Below are positions 11,097 to 24,284 of a stretch of DNA of 64,000 nucleotides, piece after piece. The DNA comes from Schistocephalus solidus (Eukaryota > Platyhelminthes > Cestoda > Diphyllobothriidea > Diphyllobothriidae). The stretch spans positions 62,001 to 126,000 of the forward strand of contig WEDG01000715.1 of the NCBI GenBank assembly GCA_017591395.1, written 5' to 3'. The number at the start of each line of letters is the position of its first letter. Position 1 is the first letter of the stretch. The notes beneath the pieces were generated by a model. The model was given only the letters and a program-made list of their open reading frames with translations, did not search any database and had not been told where the DNA came from. The position numbers and the translations under genes were made by a program.

Positions 11097-14000
11097 TTAG
11101 AGTTCACGAGTTCCATATCGTAGCCTTGCTACTATCCATGACCGAATATAAAGTATTGAGACAAACAAATGTGACAGACCTAGTCAGAATTCTAGAAACA
11201 AACAACCTTCAAGGACAAATATCGTTAGTGGGAGGATGAGGGAACAACAGATACTGCGAGGACGTTCAGGCCGTTTTAAAGTGTCGAAGTCGTAAAATAC
11301 TGTCTTATTGGTGACAATGAGACAACAGGAAAAGATTTACATGTTTTTTATGTGTTTTCTACGTGGTAGTAACAAGCCATCTTGACCCTGCAACTCCCAA
11401 AGACAGGCTGTTATGTCAGTCCCACAATTATTTTTCTAATTGATTTTCCGTACGACCCTTTGGTTATTTTGTAGATTCTGAGCTAGTATTTTTGATCAAT
11501 CATGAGTCTTCAGTCTTTGGTTACTTAAAAATTAAAAAAGCAGTAATATCCCGATGTTAACGAATAACTGTGCCAGTACTAAACCGAAAAATGTGTGCAT
11601 AACAGATACCTTTTTCCAAAACGTTTAATTATCGATGCTTTAGGGAGTGAAGCATTTCTCAAAAACAAGCCTCCAAGTTTCATATGATTTAAATCTTCCT
11701 TTTCAGCTTACGACAATTACAAAAATACTTAAAGAATATTCTCTAAAGCCGACAAACAAATTATTGTATATTTAAGCATGTGCTTGTCTATTTGAACTTG
11801 AAAATTAATATAAACGTGTCACCTCTATCGTACCGTTTACATGAGGGGTGCTTTTCCATAGAACCTATTAGAAAAATTGAGACGCATTGCTTAATAACTG
11901 GAAAGTGTGTTGTCTAGTATTTTCCTTTAAAACAAAATTTTCAATGCAAAACTCTTTAATATGTGTTATATTTTCACTAAAACAAAATAATTCAAGTCTA
12001 TTCAGGTCTCTCATTACAAGCTTATTAAAGTGCATAGGCCCTCAACTAAACTGATGCCTAAAACAACAAGTTTATGAAATACTTATATAGGAAACAAACC
12101 TTTGCCTCAGGAGTTTATTTCATTTGCTTAAAGTATACACAAAGAGATATGGTTTGTGATTATTAGGTCAAAATCACCACTTCCTCACTTTTTCTTACTA
12201 AACCATTTCCTATTTGCTTTCCACCGCTAGTAAAGCCCTTGTTGCATATTAAAGGAGAAAACTGTATGTTGGTTGCGCTTGTGTGACCAGACAAGATTAT
12301 TTATTTTCAGCTGACAGAGCCTAGAGATTGTGCAATTGATTTTAATCTGCTACTTTCAAGTTACAATTCCAAGTTTTGCTGTTGTTTTCAGTCATTTTGA
12401 TTGCTTGTGTAGGTTATCTTGTCAGGACTCAAATGATAAGTTAGGCGGGAATTCGCAAAAGTTGGTGAAGACAAACTTACGCAGCAACCTTCCCCTTAGA
12501 AACTGATTAGACGTTTTTTGGTTTGAAAGTTATTACAGGCACCTATGAAGTTTCTTGAACGAAAATATTTATAATCTAGCTTTAAAACTGACTTATAGCC
12601 ATATTTCCTGTTAAGCTGAGTTAAAACGCCACTGTTATAATCGCTAAGGGCTATTTTTGCACGTAAATGGAGTGGAAGTTTTTGCCATTGTGCAGTTGTA
12701 CCCAGCAGTATACCACCTTATGTCTACGACCTGCCCACATAAGGTATAACTGCGAATACGACCTTTTCAACACATGATGAACCCTTCGTTAGTTCTATCA
12801 CATTATCATACAAAAAAACACCTGATCAATCCTCTATTTCTTTCATAGAAAAAAATTACCTGCTCATAATATTGGACGGTTTGGGTGTGGTTTGCAAAGC
12901 AGAACGTAGAGTGGTAATAAAATACAGGTGTTGCAGAAACGCCCAGTTAATATTTTTCATGGGGTGGCAACGTGCAGAGAGAAGTTCGAAGGGCAGCAAT
13001 GATTCTCGAGGTTATAATTAATTTAAAAATAGTGTCACGATGATCGGATCGCATTCATTTTAAGGAATAAGACTTGAGAAACGTCAGCGTATATGAAAAA
13101 ATTAGAATATTAAAGTGTACATTTTGCTCGGTTGTTAAGTTAGATTAACGGGCGCATTAAAGTCTTCTCAATAGTCTGTCAAGATACAGTAGATTGCCCA
13201 ATTCATAAAATATCCATAAACAAAGTTGAGGTAGTAGCAGGGCACGCATTTTAAGGTGTTAATTTTGTTTGTTGTATTGAAGTGATGCACAGAAAGCTGT
13301 TAGATAATAAAACTCCAATTGAGCTCAGTTTATTAATTAGAAAACTGCTCTACATGGGGCAAAATCCGACATTTCTTGCTATCCCAAAATTTTCCTACGC
13401 TATTAATCGCTTCGGATCAAAGCATTTCGTTTTTGCACACAGTTCTATGAATGAACATTAATATAAGCAAGAAAAATTTGGAATATATCCCTTCGGAGAA
13501 CGGAGCATATTGTTTATTTTTTCACACAATTCAGGCGAATGCAGGGTTTAGAGATAACAGTATTTTCGGTAAAAACAATAGCAGATTCAGTCTCAAAAAT
13601 TAGGTTTATGCCACTTTATGACGTTTTGTTCCAAAAAACGCTGTAATAAACTTGTGTGAATGTACTTTGTTTTACTTTATCGATAATAAAGAACTTTACC
13701 GCGCATGTATACGAGACGCGATGATACGCGACCAATTTTCGCTGCCGGGGCGAACGCGATGCCTGTCGATGGCACGTGTTTGAAATTGGTGTCTTATTTC
13801 AAGTCCTTGAAGCCTACGCGGTTTTTAGTCTCTACCTTAGTGCAGAAGATGCGTGCATCTGAAAGAGCTGACGTGTGAACTGCATATTATCCAAACGTCG
13901 TAAATATCTATTTTGATTGAGGTGAATCCTTGGCTTCAACATTTCGCTAAACTGTTGATTTAAACCACGCTCTAGAGGCTATCTCAACATGATGTACCAG

Positions 14001-14269
14001 CTTTGCCGTTCAATCGCTCCCAAAATAAACATAGGTGCATCTTGACTCTGCTCACACAGGGGGAGGACTCGTTACAAAAAGGTTGAGTCGCTTCGTTCCT
14101 AAAAGTTTGACTGTTGACACCCATTGAGCAAACAAACCTCTTCCCGATACATTTGTTTCATTGGAATAGGTTACAATGCAGGCTTATAAGTTAATGCAGT
14201 CTCATATAGTCACCAGAAGCATGGGCAACGTAAGCGTGTACGATTCAACTCTGCAGGAGGAAATAAATG
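11097..14269. other. No recognisable gene; hairpin and CpG-dense patch inside
   Basis: AT-rich with no coding frame. Two local oddities. A perfect 9-bp inverted repeat, ACCTTATGT (12715-12723) and ACATAAGGT (12737-12745), is separated by 13 nt. A short patch at about 13699-13780 contains about 14 CpG dinucleotides in roughly 80 nt, in contrast to its surroundings. Confidence 0.5.
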
Positions 14270-14340
14270 TTCGCCGCCGGTTAGATTTGAACCTCTCTGC
14301 TAGCCAAGCGTCTTGACCACTTGACCATCGCACGACGTCA
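14270..14340 (-). repeat. tRNA-like pseudogene / SINE head
   Basis: On the minus strand a Pol III A-box-like sequence (ATGGTCAAGTGGTCAAGACG, about 14327-14308) is followed by a B-box-like sequence (AGGTTCAAATCTA, 14293-14281). The distance between the two is too short for a complete anticodon and variable arm, so this is a deleted tRNA-like sequence and not a working tRNA gene. It is unrelated to the tRNA-like repeat at 42.6 and 61.3 kb. Confidence 0.55.
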
Positions 14341-15038
14341 CGAAAGCCAAGCCGTTAATATATACTCTAAGGAGAATGGCCCTGTTAACTTACGAAAACC
14401 CCTCACTACTTCCATCGAGCAACCTCTTCCAAAAATATAACAATCGCTTTCAGAGGCACCCAGCAAAGCCCGGGTTACCAGTCACGAAGAAGTTGCAGTC
14501 TTTCACCAACTGCTTCAGAACCGGACACTAACGAAGTAACTACACTTACGCATGCACTCTGCGATGGGTTTCTTGATCGTTCTACGCAAGTAAGAAATTT
14601 AAAGGGAAGCCTCGACTATCTCTCAGCGATAATAGCAGTGTTCATAGCACAACAAGATTACGCTACCAGATGCCAAGTATACAAAGGGCACGGAAACAGT
14701 TGAGAAATGGGTCAACACACACCTGAGAGAATTTAACAACATCACTGAACACAGCAGCAGAAGGGCGCTGCCACTCAGCTCTCAGTTATACCGCATGATA
14801 CCCATGCAAGCACACTAAGTCAACGCAAACCATGCCGACAAATCCAGAGGGAGACTTCTTATTAAGCGGAGCAAAGGGGAAACGCAGGAAATAGGAAGAA
14901 ATACAACCAACACACGTTTGACCGAATATTTCACGGATTTGTACTTTGCGAGCTCTGAGTAGGGCTTGTGAAATGATTTAACTGGGAAGAAGTGTTCCAT
15001 TGGTTGAAATATATGATGCGAAAAGAGCAGGCGTTGGT

Positions 15039-15480
15039 CAAATTGCGAACGAAATAGAGTTATTCAAGGGCTCCCATAATAAATGTCAGCAATTCCCAGG
15101 GAGAAAGTAAAACATGACCCTAGGTCTTCTTCAAGAGTATGTTATGGCATTGTTAAGAAACGGTGAGTCGATAAAAATTCCATAAGCATATCGAATAGGG
15201 AATGCTTGGACGTCAATTGGTTCAAACCCTTGGTTACGACCCTTAAAAATCATTTTCGAAAACGTAGCGCAGGCGAAGCTCTTGCTACAAAGAAAGTCAT
15301 CTCTACGGGATATGCATGCTGGTGTTTTTTCAACCGGATTACAAACCAAGAGAACGAATGAAGATGAACCAACTGATCTATGAACTGAAACGAGCGAAGG
15401 AGCGATGGCAAAACACACATAAAAATCAGAGAGGGGCGCACAATTTACGTCAAAAGACAATTTCTTTGACCGAAAGCAGT
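15039..15480 (+). pseudogene. LINE ORF1 remnant (coiled coil plus RNA-binding domain)
   Basis: Frame 15039-15330 reads QIANEIELFKGS, EYVMALLRNGESIKIP, a stop, then AYRIG...RPLKIIFENVAQAKLLLQR and LRDMHAGVF. After a T-run at about 15324-15330 the frame changes and continues QPDYKPRERMKMNQLIYELK RAKERW. The order RIG, PLKI-F, LL, LR, VF-PD--P-ER matches the RRM-like domain of ORF1 proteins of CR1-type elements, which bind the element's RNA. The second frame runs on without a stop into the endonuclease, so in this copy the ORF1 end and the endonuclease share one open frame. Confidence 0.7.
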
Positions 15481-15519
15481 CAGGCTGATATCTTTGCTGA
15501 TATCAAAATGTCCGCTTTC

Positions 15520-16200
15520 AAGGCAACGACAAGCACCAGTGGCAGCTGTCTCGAAATATACTATACTTACTGGCATAGTCTCTTCAACAAACTCGATGCA
15601 CTCAAATTCATAGCCTCTGAGCAGAAACCGCACATAATTGCATTGACAGAGACGTGGCTAACTGAAGAAATAGGCCTTAGCGAAGTCAATATCGGGGCTA
15701 CCACATGTTCCGTTTTGACGGATTCCAACGTAGAGGCGGAGGCGTGGCACTATATATAGCCCAGGAACTATCATCCTGTCAGAGGGAAATTTCCGACATA
15801 GTTCTACGAAGGTATGAAATAATTTCTTGCAAAATTAGAATCAAACAATCGCCAACATTTAACCCATGCATTGTTTACCAGTCTCCTAGATCGAAAAAAA
15901 GCGACGACGTAGACATTCTTATCTCAGTGAAATTAATATGTTAGCCGGATAATTTATTACTCCTGTGTTACTTTAAAGTGCCAGACATAGATTTAAAAAT
16001 ATCCCCATTAAAGGCAGCAGCAACGTCTTTCGACTATAAACTACTACAATATTTCCAGGATGACTATCACACCAAGTACAGAGAGTTTGGAACCAGTCTG
16101 AGAAAAGGGCAAAGATCGAATTGATTAGATCTCGTTTTCAGCAAAGAAGAGGAAGAAGTCATAAGGGAAGTGAACTCACAACCACCACTAGAATTAAGTG
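15520..16200 (+). pseudogene. LINE apurinic-type endonuclease domain remnant
   Basis: Frame 15316-15759 contains YWHSLFNKLDALKFIASEQK, then PHIIALTETWLTEEIGLSEV. The TETWL motif holds the catalytic glutamate of this nuclease. A frameshift near 15700 moves to frame 15705-15944, which gives FRFDGFQRRGGGVALYIAQE and later NPCIVYQSPRS. Further on, after more frame changes, N-stop-LDLVFSKEEEEVIREV (about 16120-16170) is the end of the domain, where the family has the sequence Q-DLV. The nuclease nicks genomic DNA for target-primed reverse transcription. At least two frameshifts and several stops. Confidence 0.8.
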
Positions 16201-16764
16201 ACGATATTGCCTTTTGCTACATGTGTTCTCTCCTATCTCCACAACCGCAAATAAAGAGACGCAGAAAAATTTGCAAAACATATTTAGACGCAATGAAACC
16301 TGATGCTTCCACGGAAAACTGGTAAGTAAATACGACCGATAGCGACGCAACCTGCCAGCATTTCCAAGGTATGATAGAGCGCCTAATTGAAGTAAATTTC
16401 CCAATGAAAATCCCAAGACTATATGCCCGATCTCCATGGATCAATGCGATGATAAAAAGTTTCATAAAGAAGAAACAGAGACTGTGGAAAAAGTGTTTTC
16501 ATCTTAAAGATCCCATATCTTTTTACAAATATAAAGAGCAAGGAAACTGAATGTCGTAAGCAAATACGGATTGCTAGAACAACCTTTGAGCGTAAACTGA
16601 CAACAGAAGCCACAATATGTCTTAACATTTTTATGGGTACATCCGCAGTCAACGGAAGCACCGGGCCGAAATTAAGAGTTAAAAAGATAGCCCCGGGAAC
16701 ATATTAACCGAAGGACCAAAGAAAATCCGGCTACTGTCCCAGTTTTTTTAGTTGGTGATTTAAG

Positions 16765-17600
16765 GTGGAATCATCTGAGGACGATTCAGAACTTGCAATG
16801 GGCGAAGATACGGCTGCCATTGAAACCGTAGCCTATACAGTTGACGAAGTCAGACGGTTTATCAACCAAATTAAGGCAGACAAGTCTCCTTGTCGGGATG
16901 GGATCCCTGGGCAGATACTTAAAAAACTATCAGCTGAGCTAGAAAAGCCTTTTTCATCTATGTTCGAGCTGTCAATGAGCACAGGCAGTTTGCCTTCGTT
17001 GTGAAAGACAGCCACCATCTTTACCTTATATAAGAGAGGAAGCAAGATGGCAGCAAACAGCTTTAGACCTATAAGCTTTATCAGAATTGTGTGACGAACA
17101 TGACGTCTTACAGCATGTTCAGCATGATTTTCGGCAACGGCTCTCCTGTCTTGCTTTAGAAGGGTGCTTCGAAGTTGCTGTAGTGCACATAGATTTCCGC
17201 AAAGCATTTGACAGCGTGCCCCATCAACGCCTTTTACATAAATCGAGCGTCCTTGGCATAAGGGGAGAGCTTTTGAACTGGATAAAGTCATATCTGATTG
17301 GTCGAAAACAACGCGTGTGCATCGGAGAAGATAAATCAAACTGGGTGAACGTGGTTCGTGGTGTTCCTCAAGGCTCCGTTCTTGGTCCCTTAATTTTCAT
17401 CTTTTATGTAAAGGACAGTTGTCAGGAGCTAAACTGCAGTAAGATCATGTTTGCCGATGTCGTTAAGCTGTGGCAAGTCAGTAAAGACCCGAGTGAGCAA
17501 AATGTTCTGCAAAATAATCTGTGCAGACTGCAACCATGGTCCCAGAAATGGTTCCTAGATTTAAATGTGCAAAAGTGTGCCGTTCTCTAACTGCAGCCAA
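16765..17600 (+). pseudogene. LINE reverse transcriptase remnant
   Basis: Frame 16765-17004 covers the RT entry (VDEVRRFINQIKADKSPCRD GIPG). A stop and frameshift at about 17005-17090 follow, and 17087-17590 gives the core: VAVVHIDFRKAFDSVPHQRL with the first catalytic Asp, then GVPQGSVLGPLIFIFY. Next is FADVVKLW at 17450-17473, where the second Asp of the catalytic FADD is now Val. This then passes to the thumb (WFLDLNVQKCAVL). The loss of the catalytic Asp alone would inactivate the enzyme. Confidence 0.9.
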
Positions 17601-18310
17601 CCAATTATATTCCAAATGTCAACGTAAGGGCATATTACCTGAACGACACACAAATTCCCGTCAAATCTTCACAGAAAAATCTTGATCTTTGGATACACAG
17701 CAATCTAAACCATCATTAAATTGCGTCAAAGCTGCAAAGACCCCCATGGGAGTATTGAAAGCTATTTAAAGGGCGTTTGAATCTTTCGACGAAGACCTCT
17801 TTGGTAAAATCTATGGTACCTTCGTTCAACTTCACCTAGGATATGGCATACAGGCGTGGCGGCATGACTCACAAAAGACAAAATATATCTCTAGAAAGTA
17901 CAACATCATGCAATAAAGCTGGATAGAGGTCTACAATAGCACTGTTTTATAGAAAAAAACTGTAAGGCCTAAATCGATTCCCTCTGTGTTACAAGCAGGA
18001 ATGAGGTGATCTTATCTTAGTTTACAAGATAAAACACGACCTCGAGCAAGGCTTGCGCTTTGAGGACTTGTTTCAGTGGCAAATCTCGCCTCATCTTCGT
18101 GGAAAAGAAATGAAGCTGTACACGAAAATGTCCAGGCTAAACCTCCGCTCTGAATTCTTAACATAACTGGTAGTAAAACAGTGGAATGATCTCCCGCAAT
18201 CAGTCGTGAATGCGACGTCCGTACAGCTTTGCAATAATCGCTTGAATAATTATACGTGTCCCTTTTTTGGTAGTGATCCAACGTCGTGCGCATGCTGAAC
18301 GCTGAACCTC
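17600..18310 (+). pseudogene. LINE C-terminal region remnant
   Basis: Several frames carry parts of the usual region after RT. Around 17830 there is LGYGIQAWRHDSQK. At 18003-18290 the frame reads GDLILVYKIKHDLEQGL, FEDLFQWQISPHLRGK, KMSRLNLRSEFLT, a stop, VVKQWNDLPQSVVNATSVQL and CNNRLNNYTCPFFG. Blocks of this kind end the pol protein in CR1-type elements. Confidence 0.75.
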
Positions 18311-18540
18311 TCGCGTCTATATGCACGTACGCACCAATGGCTGTCTGGCTTTCGAAAATCCTGGCTGTCCATACTGGCCAATCATTTTCAAGGCTGACTC
18401 ATTCCTGACCGCGCTGGATGCCCCGTCGCAAGTGGCCAGGGTCTCCCCTATTAACTTAGCCCGCCGCTATAGGTTTCCTTCGACGATAACACCAAGTAAT
18501 ACCACGTCAACTCCAGACATCAGTTATTTGTAAAAACAAT

Positions 18541-21500
18541 ACTACTTATATTTTGTGAATACAATTTGTGTAGTGTACGTTATGAAGAGCACGTACACAG
18601 ATGTATATGAAACACTGGCATGAAAACAATTGAGTTAACAAAGGCGATGCCTATCAACCTCATCGAATATACTGAATAAACTGAAAAAGACCATTTCGGT
18701 CTGCAGTTGACTGCAATGAATAAGGGAAATTAAAACGTAAGGGGCATAAAATTTAAATTTATCGCAAAATCTTAGTATATATTCGGCCACTATTTTGGCG
18801 TTTGAAATCTTAGAAGTAGACTGAGAAGTAAGCAAATAAATCGATTAATGCTCCAATAGAAAGAGAAAAGTCAGATCTTTAATTTTCAGCTGAAAGTTTT
18901 TCCCTTATTTTTAGTGAAGTCGGAAAACCTGTCAAACATTCCCAGTTTTTCCTTGAGTTCACCTTGGAACAACTTTACATACGCAGACATTCGACAGCGA
19001 AACATATAATTAAAGCGCTTTTTAAAAATGTCACTTAGTATAGAAAGTTTTTTTACTAATTATAGGCATATGTATTCCCAGCGTTTTTTTGGACTTTCTT
19101 TTTTTTTTCTCGGCAGCGAGTTTTCATGTTTGAATGATTCTACAAATATGACCCAGACGGTCATCTGCATTAGAAACAATTTCCGAAAAGTCACTACTTC
19201 GGTAAATGCTTTCATCCATAAGTTTTCATGAGTATATACAGCTCCTGTATGCAAGGCTTGATAAACACTGCTTTTATGTAAACAATTCATTTTCCTTTAA
19301 TTGATTAAAATCATAAATTTGACGTAATAGCAGGCTGTTATTAAGCACGGAGATAGAAAATATTTTTCGCAAAATGCAAATGCCTGATTCGAAACAGAAT
19401 GTGTGTCGGTAAACATATTCTTACTTGAGGTGGGAAGGGCTAATTATCTACGTTTTCGCTTCACCATTTCAAAAGCATTAGATCGGGCTTTTCTTGGGAA
19501 CGTAACCAAATGGCAGTATGTCGCACATTTTGGCACACAACAATCGGCCATATACCTTGTCCCGATAAAAACATGAGCCAAAAAAACTATGGAGCATATG
19601 ATTGTGAAAAGATTAGGCATACAGAACAATCGTTCCTGACGAAGGATCTATCTTTATTTTTAACAATAAGGAAAACAAAGTTTATTCTGCTCAACCATTT
19701 ATACTTTTTTAGCATATGTGCTGGTGTTGCGGATTATCCAAACAAATAAGAGCCGTAGATAGAAACGGTTGATTAGCTTTAGAGAAAGATTGATACATTC
19801 AAACTTTGAAACGCTCATAACACCTAACAATTATTGAATACGGTTTCACTCGTGAATGTTATTCGTAGTCTAAATTAAGCGTTGACCTTATTTAGTATTT
19901 TTATCGCGTGATAGTTAAATAAAGCAAATGAATAGAACATTTGCGTTTTGTTTTAAAGTGCTACAACCTGTCTTCTTTCTTTCCATGATTCTCCTATGCG
20001 CATTGAGGTTCTGACCAAAAGAATATTTTCCTGTCTCTCGCATACTTAAACCCATATTCGGACAAAACGCAGATATACATTTTGCTGTCTCTTTCTATTG
20101 GCTCACGTGCCACGTATCTGAGCCTGTAGCATAAAACTAATTGAAATTTTTAATAAAAATTAAAGGCAGGAATAAAGTAACTGTAAGTTGGGCGATGGAA
20201 TGTTACATTCACTCTACGAAGACTGAGAGGGAAAAAAAGTATACATTTGTATACCGACTAACTAAAGATTAAATCATCTCTTATATCAAAACAGTATAAA
20301 GGGCGAATTTTACTTGAATAATTCCAGAGTGTTATCAGGTGATGAAACCCACAACTGGCAAGATGCGCCTGAGGAAAAGCTTTCGAGTGAATATTGTGCC
20401 AAACTAAAAAAAGACTTTAGGCACAAAAGTTTGATTTATGAAGTAAAGCCACAAAGCAACAGCTGAATCAGCAGACACATTGACAAAAGCTGATGCCTGT
20501 TTTTATTTTGGCGCATTCAAACGCGAGTTTAGAGAAGCTCAGGTTTACAGGAAAAAATCAAAATAGAAGTGGAAATTGTACTTTACCAGGTCTGACAAGG
20601 AATAATCACCGTGTGACCACCCGAAAAATGTGTAGAAGCTGAGAAGCAAAAATGCTGATAAACGGCGCACAATTACGTTTGGTGGATGTCTTTTTTGCCG
20701 TAAGGCCATAAGGTGTGGCCGCAGCATTCACTAACATGTCAGCTAGCAAATATACAAGCATTTGTGACACATACTTTGCTACTATTAAAGAATAAAAGGC
20801 AAAAGAGTATAACTTTCCAAGATATAACTAGGAACTTTAAAGCAAGTCTGAAGTGCAGACTTCGGGCTACTGATATACCACTTACACATAAATAGAGGAT
20901 TTACTTATGAAATCCTTTTGCTCACATAACTCTTTCGGGATTCTGATGAATCTTCGTAAATGCCAACCTCGTCTTGTTACTTGAGAACACTACCTAATTT
21001 AGAGGTGAAGTAGAAACGGACGTCCTTCGCCATTGGAAGCAATCGATAGGTGGAGAGTCCTCTATATAGAACATTCAATCTGAAGCCCAACAATTTAGAA
21101 CGAAAGGTACCTTCACTTTTTAACACGTTAAGGCGCTAAACACTCAATACACGTAGTGTCAAGGTGATATTTATAAATAACCAGTGGAACCATTAAACTG
21201 CCATTAACAGCTATTTTGACTGCTGACGAAACAATGTCTTCTATCAAATGTGCAAAAAATAATGAAATCCTCCAGTTCACAAACACTCCCTATTATTTCA
21301 TATTTCTGAAACAAGGAAATGAGCATACATTGGAAACTTAGGTAACGAAGCCTTTCAAGCTTATTTTTTTTAAAAAAACGTCACTTTAAAACCCTACGCT
21401 GCTCTTGGTTTACGCTCGTTTTCGACATAAGTTCATGTCCTTAACTTATTTCGGAAAATGGCTTTGCATAAAAGCATTCTTAAAAAAACCCCCAAACAGA

Positions 21501-22080
21501 TGCGTAAAATGTTAAGATACTACTGAATAAAGTACCTTTAAAACCCGCGAACTACATATTTGTACACTAATTTATATCTTTTTGATCAGAATCCGCTGCT
21601 GTAGCAGCGATGTTTTACGTGTGAAGGTGTCTTCTCTGAAACAGGAATTTGAATTGGTTACCTCAGGCTCTTCCAACACACATGAACTTACGATGGCAAG
21701 AAAATGCTAAGACAACCGAGGGTCAGTATAGCTTCCCTGGCCGACAAACGCAAGCAACACGTAAATTCCAATCAGTCATGATCTGAACGCCAGTAAATCT
21801 GCCATTTTACAAAAGATAGAGAGAGCAATGGGCTTTTTTTGGAAGTATCAGGGAAACGTTCCGAAAATGGTTCAGTTTACTGTGAAAAGAGGACAGATTA
21901 AAATAACGCAAAATTAAAATTATTTTCATAAAAATGAAACCTATTTGTAAAAGTGTTCCAGTCGTTGTATGTAAGGCAGCGTTCCAGCGTTCTTCTTCAA
22001 ATTGAGGACTCATTTGCAATCCCTCTTCCGTAATTTGACCCCTGTGGCCTCCTGACAGATGTAGGGATGCAAAGCTAATC
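18541..22080. other. No recognisable gene or repeat
   Basis: AT-rich, short open frames on both strands only (at most 79 codons), no motif recognised. Confidence 0.55.
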
Positions 22081-22089
22081 CCATGAACG

Positions 22090-22550
22090 CATGATATACC
22101 CTGATAGAGCAGTTTGTGTCCCGGAACCTACTCTGTTTACCGTGAAATTACCTTGCCTTGAGTACAGGGTTAGCGAGGAAGATGTAAGTGAAATAGATGC
22201 ACTGAAAGTCCACCTTAGCACAAAATAATTCACGCGCCTGTCACTGCCCATCACCAAAGAATATACAGATTACCAGAGTTTTTAAACTAATCAGGACTGC
22301 CGACTGTGCATCAGTGATTTAACACGGTAAAATAGTCTTCGGAATGTAAATGAGCTCATTGAAAATGTAACGGAAGGTCCACCACTTGCACGTTTTTCCC
22401 GCTGGTCCGAGGCAGCTCTTTGAAGCTAGCGGCCGGCATTAATTTCGCACGGTTTGTCCTTTTCCGTCCCAGATGCATATTTTGAATCTGGGTGCCGTTT
22501 TTTTTCCGGGTTGTCACAATCAAAATCGTTAACAACAGGGACAAAGTAAA
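22090..22550. other. Unrecognised coding-like stretch
   Basis: More balanced composition than its flanks, and open for 30-60 codons in several frames. On the plus strand a frame near 22097-22226 reads ...VCVPEPTLFTVKLPC LEYRV...EIDALKVH before a stop. On the minus strand 22544-22356 is open. I do not recognise either, and nothing decides which strand, if any, was coding. Confidence 0.15.
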
Positions 22551-24280
22551 TAGATAAACTCGAAAGGCACGTTAACCTCGAAACTACTCACCAATCGATA
22601 TAAAGATTATGGACTGTTAAACTTGAAGTAAATGGCGAAATTGCATTGTAAATGCATGAGTTAATGCACAGAATCCTAATTTATTTTCCTTCTGCCCTAT
22701 GTTTATTCAGAATTGTTTTACCTTAGAAATTCTGCTCGACTATTTGAGCTTCGCTTCTTAGACCTGAGTTGTACACTTCTTAGTGATAAAACTAAGTCTT
22801 CCGCAATTTCCTCCTATGAAGCGCTTAGTCAAAACGAAGCCTAAGGTACTTTGGTATACAGCTCCATCAGACAGCTTGAGAGTGAAAATGCTGCTTAGAT
22901 CCTTATTTTTAAGTCTACTGGTATAAACAGTGTGCTAATTGGGTCTTGTTTCTGCAAATGCTACCCTAAGGTACGTTGAGCGGGTCTATTGATCAAGTTG
23001 TTTGGGAAAAAGGTACCAATAAGTCATTCTAATCTCGAAAAAACCTTTCAAATTGAATGGGCATATGTGCCGTAGGGTTTGCCAATCGAACAGCGGCGTA
23101 GCGAGTGAGCTTGGCTGTTATGCCTTTGGAATTTGACATTTTGGGAGGAAGATAAAAGCTAAATTACTCTAGGTTGGTGAAATCTAGTCATAAATAAATT
23201 GTAGTGTCCCATAGAAGGGCATGTTGCCTTCTTTAAATTGTGACTACGGGCTAAAAACGTACATTTTTTCACCTGAGAATACGCGAGGACTGCATAATGT
23301 GAACAATTAAAGGAGAAATGACACTTTCCATATGCTTTGCCATTGGTTTAATACTTCTTAACATAAAAAAATGTCGTTTGCCTATGCCGACAGTTTCATG
23401 ACAGCAGGATGTCTTACTTGGTCGACCATGATGCACTAAATTAAGACGAAAATTCAGAAATTCCTCACATTTGAAAAAATTCCTTTAAAACAACCATATT
23501 CTAACTAAGTATCAGCCTCAAAAAATTAATACAGACAGTATTGTTTGCCAAGTGCAACCAATGTTTAAACCACAATCCACCCACAGAAAAGACTGAATGA
23601 TTTAATAAATTGATTTCTTTTATTCACAAAAAAGATCCAAGCGTAGAGGACAATGTGCTGCCAGACGAAAGCACACATGACGGCAGAGGGTGCACCTAAT
23701 ACAGAAATTTAAAAAAAACAATCTATGAGTTTACGTCGTTCGGTTTTGACCATAATAAGCTCGAACGAACATCGCTCGGCCGAACTCCTCTCTCTGATGA
23801 ATGATGGCAGTTTGAGTGAAAATCGATTCTGGCAGATAAATAGAAGTGAAAGTCGCTGTTGATGTTGAAAGCGCACTACTAAACCTGGATTTTAAAATGT
23901 ATGGGCATTTACTCGAAAATCAAAACATATCTAGGAGAGAATTAGTATAGAATAAATTTCCCTTTTACAACCCAAATGCCTGATGCATTGCAGTGAAAAC
24001 ATTTTGACTCTACCTACCACGCTCCCATAGGTAAGCTTCTCTCATTGCAAACTCTTAAGCCATAAAGATGGTTTTGTTCGATTTGCGAAATCCATCCGAT
24101 CCAAGCACGAAGCATTAAGCTGCTTTGGTGGTGTCAAACCACTAACAGTAAGTGAAAGGCCTGTGTACAACCTTCACACTAGCAACAGGAGCTCAGAGGT
24201 CTAAACCTACAGCCATGATACTAACTACACGGTACGACCCAGCCGGTGGCAACCTATGCTATCCATTAATTTTAATGGTA
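22551..24280. other. No recognisable gene or repeat
   Basis: No coding motif, tRNA-like sequence or LTR seen. Confidence 0.5.
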
Positions 24281-24284
24281 CAAA

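Larger units (their letters stand above)
14690..18540 (+). mobile_element. CR1-type non-LTR retrotransposon, near full length but broken
   Basis: The plus strand carries in order an ORF1 RNA-binding domain (about 15039-15480), an apurinic-type endonuclease (about 15540-16170), a reverse transcriptase (16765-17600) and a C-terminal region (to about 18310). A non-coding tail of roughly 200 bp follows. The endonuclease type, the sequence GVPQGSVLGPL and the C-terminal block around GDLILVYKIKH...WNDLPQSVV point to the CR1/Jockey superfamily. Many stops and frame changes make it inactive. Both ends are approximate: no target duplication or 3' microsatellite tail could be identified, and the 5' boundary is set where coding-like sequence starts. 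Confidence 0.85.
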
